NCBI RefSeq assembly: GCF_010820665.1
Contig: NZ_JAAIKC010000002.1
Coordinates: forward strand, 434,001-498,000
DNA from: Paenibacillus sp. SYP-B3998
GTDB lineage: Bacteria > Bacillota > Bacilli > Paenibacillales > NBRC-103111
Length of the DNA stretch: 64,000 bases
Direction: 5' to 3'
Below the pieces are notes generated by a model, which was given only the letters and a program-made list of their open reading frames with translations, ran no database searches and was not told the DNA's origin. The position numbers and the translations under genes are program-made. Position 1 is the first letter of the stretch. Each line of letters begins with the position of its first letter. Positions 28,740-40,100 of the stretch are shown here, piece by piece.

Positions 28740-29828
28740 TCACGTAATATCGCTCATCAAATTACCTGCTTTATGCTTTGCATTACAGAGGTTGCGGTGA
28801 ATATCCTCCAGTACGTTCACTGCGTAATCTTGTTCTTTCCAGGCATCATAGCTTATACCTAATCCAAGAGATTCCCACAGCTGCGCATTGGACCGTTCGT
28901 GATCTCCAAAGGGTTCCAGAAAAATTAAAGGCGTTGCAGAAGCCAGTGAATCTAGCAGGGTCGCGCCCCCTGGCTTGCTTATAATACCTAGACTATGCCG
29001 TATCAACTCGAATACCTTTGGATAACTGCCCCCACTTTCGAATACAGACGCCTCCCCCTGGCTCACTTCTGCAAAAGGCGGAAAATCAAATTCATCGACT
29101 GCATTGCGCTGCCATGGGCTCCATGAGGGATCCATCATAAAATACCTGTGAAACGCAAACTTATGAGACTCATATGCAATATCCTCGTTGTAATAAGCGA
29201 TAATATTCAGCGCAATATCGCTGTCCGTCAGCTCAGTAATTTTGTCCTTGTATGTACCGATTCCCCAGCCGCCACCATGAATCAGATAGCGTTTCTCCCT
29301 CTCCTGAAATGGAACCGGCTCCTCCTGGCTAACCGCAATAGTTTGAATGATTCGATTCTCGCCGACCGGATATAGCCAAACGTTCTTGAACTGGTCACAT
29401 GCCTCCCCATATACCGAGAATGATGGCGTATCGCTTGCATCCAGACGAATTAGGCGGATGTCTAAATCGACTGAAGCCATGATTTCCTGGTATCGCTGCA
29501 GAATCGGAATCCAGAACCCGGTAAGGGCAAGAAACCTTCTTCTGCCTTTAAGCTTCCATTCGTGTAGAAGCGTAGCTACATTATTTTCGTCCAAGCTATT
29601 TCTGCTGTCTTTGGCCATTTTGTAGCCCATCTTGGCAACAGTGAAGCTGTCATGGAAGGCCTTACGGTAGCGCGGGATATTCTCCCGCGTCTGCTGATCG
29701 TACATATGCTCCAACATAAAGATGTCAGCAGGTACGCCTTGATCGCGGAGCTGCAATTGTAAAAGCTTTGCCGGTACATATACGCCTAGCGAATTGCCTG
29801 CGCTGAGAATTGTTACGGTCTCCTTCAA
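28740..29828 (-). CDS. GT-B-fold glycosyltransferase-like protein of the cluster
   Basis: 362 residues from a TTG start at 29828, preceded by AAGGAGGGATCTGTTC; an open frame extends 30 codons further without a start site. The N-terminal VTILSAGNSLGVYVPAKLLQ resembles the Gly-rich opening of MurG/UGT-type GT-B enzymes. The C-terminal half has GIISKPGGATLLDSLASATP followed by EPFGDHERSNA, the sugar-nucleotide-binding KPGG...E signature. It probably transfers a sugar to a cluster product or intermediate, but donor and acceptor cannot be read. It lies 94 nt after the ATP-grasp gene. Confidence 0.65.
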   Translation of the reverse strand: MKETVTILSAGNSLGVYVPAKLLQLQLRDQGVPADIFMLEHMYDQQTRENIPRYRKAFHDSFTVAKMGYKMAKDSRNSLDENNVATLLHEWKLKGRRRFLALTGFWIPILQRYQEIMASVDLDIRLIRLDASDTPSFSVYGEACDQFKNVWLYPVGENRIIQTIAVSQEEPVPFQEREKRYLIHGGGWGIGTYKDKITELTDSDIALNIIAYYNEDIAYESHKFAFHRYFMMDPSWSPWQRNAVDEFDFPPFAEVSQGEASVFESGGSYPKVFELIRHSLGIISKPGGATLLDSLASATPLIFLEPFGDHERSNAQLWESLGLGISYDAWKEQDYAVNVLEDIHRNLCNAKHKAGNLMSDIT

Positions 29829-29922
29829 GAACAGATCCCTCCTTATTATATTGGGGGTGTGACGATAAGGAATTATTCTAAGATGATTTTGAAAAATGAG
29901 TGAGGGCGTAAATTTCATTAGC

Positions 29923-31200
29923 TTATAAGGAGGTTTGCATCATCGTAAAGCGCTCAAACTTATTCAGCATATCTGTTAGTTTGGCCGCTTCGTTTCCGTA
30001 TATCAGGATAAAAATGCGGTATAGATTCGTGTGTGGTTGATTGCAGAAGGAGAATGTGTAGATCGTAAATTGATGTTCCCCATCTGGCTGAAGCTCAGCC
30101 TCAAACCTGGATTTAATTTCGTCGAAGGAGACTTTTTCCTCTGTCTCCAAACGAATATAGCGGCTTTCTACATATTTATAGGAAAGAAGTAAAGTTTGGA
30201 TGAAGGGTAGCAAGTAAGTAACCTGAGTAAATCTTCCGTTAATTTCAATGACCGGATACAGATTATTTTTAACATCAAGAATGGAGTCTATGCCGGCAAT
30301 TCCTACATAACCAAGCTCTCTAAGACAAGCTCCCAACCGCAACATTTCTGATTGATAGTGCTGCATTAAGGCGGCATCATAGTTAGGTGTATAGTTCGTA
30401 CCGATGTATACTCCGTAATCGTTTATTCTCTGTTCGGTAACTGCAAGCAGATGAACGGAATCTGGTCCAATCCATAGCTGTGCGTTTAAAGATTGCTTGA
30501 TTGGATGCCAAGCTTCCAGTAATAATTCAAAGCACGTTGTCCGCTTACGAATAAACGTTGACAATTGCCTAAATTTATCTTCATTCTCGATTATCGTCAG
30601 GCCTCTGCCAGAAGATCCGTATGGCTGCTTCAGCACTGCCTTGGCAAATCCGGCAGCCCGTATTTCACTATACACTTCAACCAGCTCTTGCGGATTTGCG
30701 CAAAACCTGCCCTGCGTCACCCAAAATCCATTTTCTTCGGCAAGTCTTCTTGTGACATATTTGCTATTCAAATGCTTTACTAACTCCGCATTAGCATGGA
30801 GCAAGTTCCATCCATATTGTTTAGCTAGTGCAACATACTCTGAGGTCAACATAAAAGGCATAAAAGTAAGCGTCCCAGAAGAAAACGCGGCTGCTTGTAC
30901 AGCCACCTGACTCGCATCTGGTGTAACACAGATTTGCGGCAGGTTTTCCCGATAACCCTTCACATACGCCAAAAATTGCGGGTCTGGCTGGTGAAGAAGC
31001 CAAACTGTGTCCTGCGGCTCGGCAATCCAGAGCAATTGCTGCTCCTGCTGCTCAATCAACATTTGCTGCTGCGGATTTACAAAAGAAGGGAATAACGCAA
31101 TCTCGTTCCAGTGCTGATCTTCATTCATGTTCGCATGCCATAGAACGCATCCTTGCCTCGCCTTGCGAAATGGCTCAAAGTGAATGCTGCTGTCCTCCAT
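29923..31200 (-). CDS. ATP-grasp carboxylate-amine ligase-like protein
   Basis: 425 residues, start ATG 31200 (an in-frame TTG lies directly before it). An ATP-grasp domain spans about residues 135-350: KQPYGSSGRGLTIIEN is the glycine-rich nucleotide loop, GIAGIDSIL follows, and PVIEINGRFTQ carries the Glu/Asn pair that binds Mg2+. ATP-grasp ligases join an acyl phosphate to an amine, so it may add an amino acid or seal an amide in the cluster's product. The N-terminal 130 and last 80 residues are family-specific; I see only distant resemblance to peptide ligases of the PGM1 kind. Substrate unknown. Confidence 0.72.
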   Translation of the reverse strand: MEDSSIHFEPFRKARQGCVLWHANMNEDQHWNEIALFPSFVNPQQQMLIEQQEQQLLWIAEPQDTVWLLHQPDPQFLAYVKGYRENLPQICVTPDASQVAVQAAAFSSGTLTFMPFMLTSEYVALAKQYGWNLLHANAELVKHLNSKYVTRRLAEENGFWVTQGRFCANPQELVEVYSEIRAAGFAKAVLKQPYGSSGRGLTIIENEDKFRQLSTFIRKRTTCFELLLEAWHPIKQSLNAQLWIGPDSVHLLAVTEQRINDYGVYIGTNYTPNYDAALMQHYQSEMLRLGACLRELGYVGIAGIDSILDVKNNLYPVIEINGRFTQVTYLLPFIQTLLLSYKYVESRYIRLETEEKVSFDEIKSRFEAELQPDGEHQFTIYTFSFCNQPHTNLYRIFILIYGNEAAKLTDMLNKFERFTMMQTSL

Positions 31201-31292
31201 CAACTCACCTACTCATCATATTCTTACAACTTTTAAGCTATCATCTATGAGATATCCAGGATGTATACCATTTGTTGGTAGGTTATTGCAGA

Positions 31293-32102
31293 TTAAAGAT
31301 TTGAACTGCTATAGACCTTCAGTGCCCGCCTCCATAGAAGGCGAATCAGCAAGAAAAAGACAATCGGCGCCAGAATACCCCAAACCAGTTCAACCCTGGT
31401 TAGTTTATCGAGTACAAGCAGTGGTGCGAAGTTTGTAATGATAAACACCGGTATGATAAATGTGCCAATACGCTGAATCCATTTGTTATAGATCAAGTGC
31501 GGCATATTGTTTGCGTCCCATACTGAGGAGAAAATCTCGGTGGCTGCCGATGTATTCACAAACCAGAACGAAAGCAGAGAGGGGATAATCATAATACAGT
31601 AAGTCATTATAGTAGCTATGCATACAAAGACAATAAATAAAGCTATGTTGACAAAGGTAAACGGAATTTCAGAAGCAATCCAGCCTATTGTGACCATGAC
31701 CGACCCTGCGATGATATTCGGGATCGGCATGCCCACCTCAATGTACCTTACGGAGACCAGAAATTGCAGTGAGATGGGCTTGACCATCATTAAATCGAGC
31801 ATTCCACTACGGACATAGTCGGTTAATCGTTGAAAATTGTTGTAAAAGAACCCCATATAAATGCCTGTCAGTAGAATATGTGTCCCAATAAACATCAGGA
31901 TAATATCTGGCGTCAATCCATCGATATGTACATTCGTTTTGTACACAACGACCACATACAGAAGTTTGGCCATAAGGAAGGCTGTTTCCACGAATATTCC
32001 TGTAATAAAATTAAAGCGGTATTCCATCTGAGAAATGACTGAGTTTTTGGCGAATAATGCAAGGATGTACAAATGTCTTCGCAGTTCGATGACAAAGTTC
32101 AA
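31293..32102 (-). CDS. ABC-2-type exporter permease (DUF990-like)
   Basis: 269 residues with six hydrophobic helices. LTDYVRSGMLDLMMVKPISL is the conserved cytoplasmic segment of ABC-2 permeases in this family. It pairs with the preceding permease (3 nt gap) and the ATPase to form an exporter, presumably for the cluster's peptide product. No substrate information is visible. Confidence 0.85.
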   Translation of the reverse strand: MNFVIELRRHLYILALFAKNSVISQMEYRFNFITGIFVETAFLMAKLLYVVVVYKTNVHIDGLTPDIILMFIGTHILLTGIYMGFFYNNFQRLTDYVRSGMLDLMMVKPISLQFLVSVRYIEVGMPIPNIIAGSVMVTIGWIASEIPFTFVNIALFIVFVCIATIMTYCIMIIPSLLSFWFVNTSAATEIFSSVWDANNMPHLIYNKWIQRIGTFIIPVFIITNFAPLLVLDKLTRVELVWGILAPIVFFLLIRLLWRRALKVYSSSNL

Positions 32103-32105
32103 TGG

Positions 32106-32912
32106 TCAGCCTCCTAGCCCTAAATACCTTTTCATCCCCCACTTCCAGACAAGATGACAGATCAGCAGCAGCAGAGCAATCCACACCCCCTGCCCGATAA
32201 TCCCCTGCCAGATCAACTCCCCGGCTATTTTGCCATTCAATACATTGACAGGGAAGTAAATCATATAATGAAAGGGCATGAAACGAAATACCTGCTGCAG
32301 CTTTTCCCCGAAAATTTCCAAAGGAAATATGCCACCGCTCATAATATTAACTAGCAAGCTAGTAACCACGAAGAAGTAGGATATCTCGGATAACCAGAAT
32401 GCACAGGCACAAATTGCGTATGAAATCATAAAGCTTAAAATAATAGACAGGATCAAGGAAAGGCAAAAGATCATTACTCGTTCTTCTGCAGCATGAAGGT
32501 TATACAACATATTTAATGCGTAGGTTAAAACAAGGATGATGAACAGGGAGATGATGAAATAAATTAGGCGTTGTCCAATATAGGAACTGATTCGAAAACC
32601 AAAATAATAGATCGGCTGAATCATATATTTGTTCAATCCACCGCTCTTAATATCTTCTGCGATCGTGTATTCAATGTTCGTAATTACAAGTTTAGAAACA
32701 ACAGCTGCTAGAATAGTGTACATAATCATTTCATGATAAGAATATCCGAATACGACATTCTCCCCGGCACTTGCATATACCGCAGTCCAAATATAATATT
32801 GCACAATCATCGGAAAGACCGCACTTAACAGCGAGAGAAAGAAATTAAATCGATACTCCAACGAACTTTGAAAACCGATACGAAAAGCAACAACGTATTT
32901 ATTCCTGCTCAT
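32106..32912 (-). CDS. ABC-2-type exporter permease
   Basis: 268 residues, six hydrophobic helices. It contains ITNIEYTIAEDIKSGGLNKY with the family's D-I-K-S-G-x-L-N motif and IQPIYYFGFRISS after it. It overlaps the ATPase stop by 4 nt and is followed at 3 nt by the second permease, so the three genes form one coupled exporter unit. Confidence 0.86.
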   Translation of the reverse strand: MSRNKYVVAFRIGFQSSLEYRFNFFLSLLSAVFPMIVQYYIWTAVYASAGENVVFGYSYHEMIMYTILAAVVSKLVITNIEYTIAEDIKSGGLNKYMIQPIYYFGFRISSYIGQRLIYFIISLFIILVLTYALNMLYNLHAAEERVMIFCLSLILSIILSFMISYAICACAFWLSEISYFFVVTSLLVNIMSGGIFPLEIFGEKLQQVFRFMPFHYMIYFPVNVLNGKIAGELIWQGIIGQGVWIALLLLICHLVWKWGMKRYLGLGG

Positions 32913-33895
32913 GCGCTACCTCTATAGAGCCCGACAATTCCATCTTCAATCGTCATATCCTCAACTGTGAAATCAATAACAGGAAACCTTTCCAATAACT
33001 GCTGCAAACATATTCGGGCTTCTTCTTTTCCCACCTCGATAACTGCGTAGTAGCCGTCAAACTCTTTCACTTCTCCGAATGCTCTCAATGGTTCTTGTGA
33101 CATCTGTTCCGAAAAGATAAGCTTGATCTGTTTTCTCTCATTCTGATAGGCATTAATTTTTTTAAGTTCACCATCGTATGAAATGGTTCCTGCGTTAATA
33201 ACAATGACCCTCGGACAGAGATCCTCAATGTCCTTCATATAATGACTGGTTAAGATAACGGTAGCCTGATATTGCTCATTATAATATTTCAGGAAATTAC
33301 GGACAGCTCGTTGAGAAATCATATCTAGCCCAATCGTCGGCTCGTCCAAATACAGCAACTTGGGCCTGTGAATTAAGGAGGCAATCAACTCCATCTTCAT
33401 CCGCTCTCCAAGGGAAAGTCTGCGTACTTGTACACCCAGTAATTCCTTCACATCCAACAATTCAGACAACTCATCAAGCGTTCTTTTATAATCCTCATCA
33501 GACACCTGGTAAATACACTTATTCAGGAAAATGGACTCTCCAGCTGGCAAATCAGGCCAAAGCTGGCTTTTCTGTCCCATAACAATTGAAAAAGTTTGTT
33601 TAAATTGTTTCTTACGCTCCCATGGCGTATATCCAAATACGTTTACATTACCTGAGGTAGGGTACAGGATACCAGATAAAATTTTGAGAGTAGTCGTCTT
33701 TCCCGCTCCATTTGGGCCTAGAAAACCAACCATTTCGCCTTCTTCTATTGAGAACGACACATCATTAACCGCTTCTTTCACCAGCTTTTTGCGAAAGAAT
33801 AGGTTTTTGAGAGATTGCCTCATTCCAATTTCCTTTTTGTAATACTCAAAGTTTTTCACCAGATGATGGACTTCAATAGCGCTCCTCACGAACAT
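32909..33895 (-). CDS. ABC exporter ATPase
   Basis: 328 residues. Walker A GPNGAGKTT near residue 62, signature LSLGERMKMELIASL (a degenerate L-S-x-G-E form common in this exporter class), Walker B KLLYLDEPTIGLD and a switch His in LTSHYMKD are all present. The C-terminal 90 residues are an accessory domain typical of ABC-2 drug/antibiotic exporters. Start after GAGAGAGGAA. It begins the exporter and tailoring gene group, 295 nt downstream of the NRPS stop. Confidence 0.93.
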   Translation of the reverse strand: MFVRSAIEVHHLVKNFEYYKKEIGMRQSLKNLFFRKKLVKEAVNDVSFSIEEGEMVGFLGPNGAGKTTTLKILSGILYPTSGNVNVFGYTPWERKKQFKQTFSIVMGQKSQLWPDLPAGESIFLNKCIYQVSDEDYKRTLDELSELLDVKELLGVQVRRLSLGERMKMELIASLIHRPKLLYLDEPTIGLDMISQRAVRNFLKYYNEQYQATVILTSHYMKDIEDLCPRVIVINAGTISYDGELKKINAYQNERKQIKLIFSEQMSQEPLRAFGEVKEFDGYYAVIEVGKEEARICLQQLLERFPVIDFTVEDMTIEDGIVGLYRGSA

Positions 33896-34190
33896 TTCCT
33901 CTCTCCGGGAAAAGACTTAATAGTGCCGACATTTTAAGACAAACCATAACTTTCATTCATTGTAATAAAATGTAATAATATTTTCTATAGTCCTATAGTA
34001 TTATTTTCATCCCATAGAACGATATATATATTGGAATTTTTTAAGATATATTGTCATTATTTGCTGAATTTCAGAAAAAAATAATTCAGCTTTCGCACTC
34101 AGAAACAACTAATTTGGCGAAAATCTTCAGTCGTATCCATGTTTATACATGTTTTTTAAGGGCGAAAGTTGAACTCCATTGTTCTGTGGG
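33896..34190. other. AT-rich spacer between NRPS and exporter genes
   Basis: It contains an 8-bp inverted repeat GCTGAATT/AATTCAGC (34063-34090), an adjacent TTTCGC/GCGAAA pair (34091-34122) and two CTATAG palindromes 2 bp apart (33985-33998). None has a proper minus-strand U-tract, so I do not call a terminator. A promoter for the exporter genes is likely here but I cannot fix its boxes. Confidence 0.4.
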
Positions 34191-37100
34191 TTAAATTGTT
34201 GTCATCGATGTCATCGATCGAAGCTCATTTATGCTAACTTTCGCGTTCGTTACCACTTGTTTAATCATCTCGATAAAATGAATTTGAATCTGTTCTACGG
34301 TTGATAAGTCATAAACATTTGCATTGTATAGCAATATCATCTTCATCTTATCGTGGGGTTTGACGATCAAAGTAAAATCAAAACTATTGTGTTCTGCACA
34401 CTCTACATTCCTGATTTCGAGAGGTTTTTCGTCATTTTTGCCCAAATTCTCCATTTGCTCTTCTACAGGGAAATTCTGATAGACAACAACATGGTTAATC
34501 AAAGCTTGCTTTTGCTTAGTTAAATTTTGAATATCATATAAGGAATACGTATCGTATGCATGAGACTCAAGCGCTTGTGCTTGGGTCCTTTTCATTAATG
34601 ATCTAAAAGATTCTTCTCCTTTTGATTGAATACGAACAGGGATTGCATTTATAAATAGTCCAATCATGCTTTCTATACCAGGAATAACAGGCGGTCTACC
34701 GGATACAATACTACCGAACACAACATCGTTACATTCATTATATTGCTGTAATAAAATACCCCAAGCCGTTTGCACTAACGTGTGAATAGTAACCTGATTC
34801 TGCTCCGCTACCTGTTTCATTTGCTGGGCCAGCGCATCATCTAAATAGCAGATTAGAGATTTGGAATCTTGCCTTCCACTCTTCGTTTGGGTTTTTTCCC
34901 CAGGTAATTTCGTTTGCTCTACATAACCATCCAAGTACTGATTCCAATATTTGATTGCTCCTTCATTGTTTTGTTGTTCTAACCACTCTATAAATTGGCT
35001 GTACGGTGTGAGTAGAGTCACTTCAGGTTTTCTTTTCTCTCTAATAGCAAAGTAATTTTCAAAAATTTCTTTACTTACAAGAGACATGCACCAACCATCC
35101 ATCAAAATATGATGAAAACTCCAAATGACACGGTATTGTTCATTTTCCGTTCGTAAAACAGACATGCGAATTAAAGAATCTTGTTGTAAATCAAATCCTC
35201 TTCCTTTATTTTGTTGGATATACTCGTTAACATACGCCTCACGTTGAAGCTCTTTCCTATCAAGTAAATCTTCATAGTTAAATTCGAATTTCTTCGCTTG
35301 ATAAACGATTTGCAAAGGGGTGTCCATGAAGTCACAATCAAAATTAGTTCTTAATATAGCATGTCTTTGCATTAAATGATCTAAGCTCAGTTCAAAAGAT
35401 GCAGCATCGAAATCTCCGCTCATATCAAACATGATTTGCACAAAATAAGCTCCCGAAATTGGATTTCGTACACTTTCAAACAGCATTTCCTTCTGTAACG
35501 GCGTTAATGAATACACATTTTCTATTTCACCTATGTGTTGTGTTTGTTTCACTAATTGATCAAGTTGTTCAATGGTTAACGTCTTGCATGAAATATCACT
35601 TGGCGTAAGCTCGGTGCGTTCTTTGGTTACGCAATGTACAATTACTTCTTTGAGACTTTCTTTAAAGTAATAAGCCAATTGCTCCATCGTTTCTCGTCGA
35701 TATTGTCTTCGACTGTAGTTCATTGTGAGCGACAGCCTCCCATCTATAACGATCCCATTTATATTAAGTAAAAACGGCCTTTTGTTGTTTTCACTTACAG
35801 ACGGGCCACTCACATAAGATGAAAATTTAATTCCCTCATTTTCCGTACCCTGATTCACCTGTCCCATATAGTTGAAACTAATTTCGGGATATTGCTCAAG
35901 CGTGTATGCTTCATGAGACTGAGACAAATACCTTATAATCCCGTAACCAATACCTTTGTTAGGTATCTGGCGTAATCCTTCTTTAACCGTCTTAATCCTC
36001 TTCGAAATGTCTCTAGCAGCTTCCATTGTAAGTATCACAGGATACATACTCGTAAACCATCCCACTGTGCGCGTGATATCCATATCTGGAATGATTTGCT
36101 CTCTACCATGCCCTTCCAAATTCACAACGATTTCTTCCATACCTGTCCAATCATGAATGGCCATCCCAAGTGCCGTTAGTAATATATCATTAATTTCCGT
36201 ATTATACGTATGATGTGTCTGCTTTAATAATTGCTCGGTTTCCTCATCTGTCCACTGTATGGTTATCGTTTCACTATCTTTCCCTGAAGTGGTATCATAA
36301 TCATAATCTTTAGGTAGCGGTTTTATTTCTACCTGCTCCTTACAATTCCAATAGTTAATTTCTGGCTCCATTGCAGGGCTATTTGCAAAAATAGACAATT
36401 GTTCTGCCCATAGCTTAAACGAAGCCGTTTTCTGTGGAAGTAGAATTTCTTGACCTCGTAAGAGTTGATCATATCCTGTTTGAATATCTTCATATAAAAT
36501 ACGCCATGAAACTCCATCTACGACTAGATGATGAATGACAATTAGTAAATGATCTCCTTCACGACATTGGAACAAGCCTAGTTTCATTAAGGGCCCATGA
36601 TACAAATCTAAGCTGCTCTGAATTTCTTTCGCTTTATTTTCAATGAATTGTGCAGGGCTATCTTCTTTTTTAAGGTCCATGATTTCGAGACTGAATAATT
36701 CTTCGGCATCTATCCCCTGATTCCACGCTTCATACCCGCCTCCAGCCGCCTGGCCGTATACCATACGAAGAGCATCATGATGCTTAACGATCTTATTCAT
36801 CACCTTGTGAATGAAACTGACTTCAAATCCTTTTTCTCGATAAAACATCATTTCCTGATTGTAATGATGTGCATCCACCATGTTTTGGTCAAAGAACCAG
36901 CGCTGAATCGGTGTGAGCATCACTTGCCCCGTAACTTCCCCTTGATCAGAAATTGTGCTTACTGATTTAACGTGTAAACTTAGTTCTGCTACAGTTGGAT
37001 ATGTGAAAAAATGCTTCATTTCAACTTTGTAACCCGCTTGAAACAATCGCGAGGAAACTTGAATGCATTTAATCGAATCGCCTCCGAGCTCAAAGAAATT

Positions 37101-40100
37101 ATCTAATAGGCTAATATTTTGAACGCCAAGCACAGCTTCCCATGCTGAGGTTATCGTTTGTTCTATAAAGGTTCGCGGAGCCAGATACTCTATACCTTTT
37201 TGCAAGCTTTCGACTGGAGATGGCAATGCTTTACGGTCAATTTTCCCATTTGATGTTAGTGGTATCTGCTCTAATTGAACAAAATAAGATGGGATCATAT
37301 AATCCGGGATTTCTTGAGACAGTTCCATTCTGATTTGCTTAGCTGCTAGCAAGCTATCTCCTTTGAAATACGCACACAATTGCTTCGACCCATCCTCATT
37401 CTCCCGTGCAATCACCACTGCTTCTTGAATAGAATCTATTTTCAAGAGCGCTGTTTCCACTTCACCAAGCTCAATTCTGTAACCCCGAATTTTGACTTGA
37501 TGATCCATGCGTCCTAGATATTCTATCGTTCCATCTGACAGCCATCTCGCAGCATCTCCCGTTCTGTACATCTTCCCTTCCCTAACAAATGGGTTATCTA
37601 CGAATTTCTCTGCTGTTAAATCAGGACGGTTTAAATACCCTCTAGCAAGCCCCTCACCTGCTACATATAACTCTCCCTGCACGCCAATAGGTTGATGTCG
37701 TTGTTGTTTATCCAAAATATAAGTCTGCAAAGTTGGGAGCGGTTTTCCAATATTGCTTTTCCCTGCTTGTATTTCTATTTCTGTTATTTCTTTATAGGTA
37801 ACATGAACCGTCGTTTCGGTTATTCCATACATATTAATCAACTGTGTTAAGGGATATTTCAACCTCCAATTCATTAATAACAATGGACTGAGTGCCTCTC
37901 CTCCAAAAATAACTTTTCTTAATTTCAACTCACTTCCACGATCTTGTAATTCCTCTTGAAGGAGATGGTAGAAGTAAGTTGGTGTTTGATTTAATATCGT
38001 CACTCGTTCATTTTTTAGCAGCTGTAGAAATTGGTCTGGACTTTTTGCCGTCATTTGCGGAACGACAACTAATTTCCCGCCATAGAGTAAGGCCCCATAC
38101 ATTTCCCATACGGAGAAATCAAAACAAAATGAATGAAACAATGTCCATGTATCTGATGCATGAAAATCAAATAAATTTTGACTATTAAACAATAAGCGAA
38201 CGACATTTTTATGTTCAATCCACGTACCTTTCGGTTTGCCAGTCGTCCCGGACGTATAAATCACGTACGCTAGTCCCGTTGGCGCAACGGCTAATTCCAA
38301 ATTCGAATCATCTTCATGATAAAACTCAGGCTGGTCTAGCAAGATAACCTTACCTGCAAATGATATACGTTCTTGTAAATGATTCTGCAATAATAGTACA
38401 GGTGCGCCCGAATCCTCAAGCATATAGTGAATACGATCCTCTGGATACTCGGGGTCAATCGGCACATAGGCTCCGCCAGCTTTCATAATCGCGATGATGC
38501 CAATGATCATGTCTAACGATCGTTCTGCGATAATCCCGATTAACTGATCGGCTTGCACCCCTTCGAATTGCAGCGTTCTTGCCAATTGATTCGCTTTGTC
38601 GTTCAGTTCTTTATACGTCAAAGATTTATCTTCAAATACAACCGCCACTTGTTCAGGAGTTCGTACCACTTGCTCTTCAAAGAGCCCGTGAATCGTCTTC
38701 TCTAATGGGTTTTCAACCATGGAATCATTAAACTCTTCTAAAATTTGAGTTTTCTCTTGTGGTGTTATCAATTCAATTTCATTTATACTGATTTGTGGAT
38801 TTTTGATCACTTGCTCCATGATTTGTAGCAAATGACCTCGAATTCGTTCTACGTTTGCTCGATCATAGACGTTTGCGTTGTAATAGAACAGCCATTTCAG
38901 TTCTTCACCTGGTTTTATTATCAGGTTAAAATCATAACTCGTTTGTTCATCCCCTTCTACATTCGTAATCTGAAGAGCTGTCTCTTCACGATCCCCAAAT
39001 TGTTCCATAATTCCTTGTACGGGATAATTTTCGAACACCAATATATGATCAATCAAACTTTGTTTTTGCTGTGTTATAGCTTGAATGCCATATAAGGGAT
39101 ACGTATCGTAATGATGCGAAGCAACTGCTTGCTCTTGATTCCTCTTCATAACTTCTGTAAATGCTTCATTTCCTTGGGCGTGAATACGTACTGGAATTGT
39201 GTTAATAAATAAGCCAATTATGCTTTCAATACCTACTATGGCCGGCGGTCTGCCCGAAACAACACTCCCAAATACAACATCTTCGCTTCCATTATATTTT
39301 TGCAGTAAAATTGCCCATAGAGTCTGCATGAATGTATTAAGCGTAACTTGATTCTGACTGGCAACTTGCGCCATTTGCCCTGTCAATTGTTTACTTAGCG
39401 TAAAAATGAGATGCTCAGAACGATATTCTTCACGCTTCGTTATTGTATGTTCTTTCGGCAAAGTGGTCTGCTCGTCGTAACCTTCCAAATAGTTACTCCA
39501 ATATTTCAAAGCTTTTTCATTATCTTGCCTTTCTAGCCATTCGATATATTGTTTGTACGGAATCAATTGCTTTTTCTCAGGTTTTCTTTGTTCTTGTATA
39601 GCAAAGTAACCTTCAAAAAGCTCCTTAATAACAAGCGATAGACACCATCCATCCATCAAAATATGATGATAACTCCAAATAAAGCGGTAGGTTTGATCAT
39701 CTGTACGTAGGATCGATATGCGCATTAGCACGTCTTGAGACAAATCGAAACCTTTTATTTTATCTTCTTCCGTGTAAGATGCCATATACGCTTCGCGGTC
39801 TTCCTCATTCATTTCACGCAAATCCTCATAGATAAGTCCATTCTGTTTATTACGATATACGACTTGCAACGGTATATTCTTCCACTTACTATGAAAATTA
39901 GTTCTGAAAATGGCATTTCGTTGTATGAGAAGATTCAAGCTCTTCGTAAAAGACTCCATATCTAAAGGCCCATGTAGATCGAGCGTCGTTTGAATAAAAT
40001 AAGCATTCGAACTTGAATGAAGTAGATGATGGAAAAACATGCCGTTTTGCATTGGCGATAAAGCATATAGATCTTCAATTTCACCAATGTGCGCTGACTG

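Noticed and set aside
33985-33998. Two CTATAG palindromes as an operator
   Set aside because: Short, AT-rich and without supporting context; expected often by chance in such sequence.
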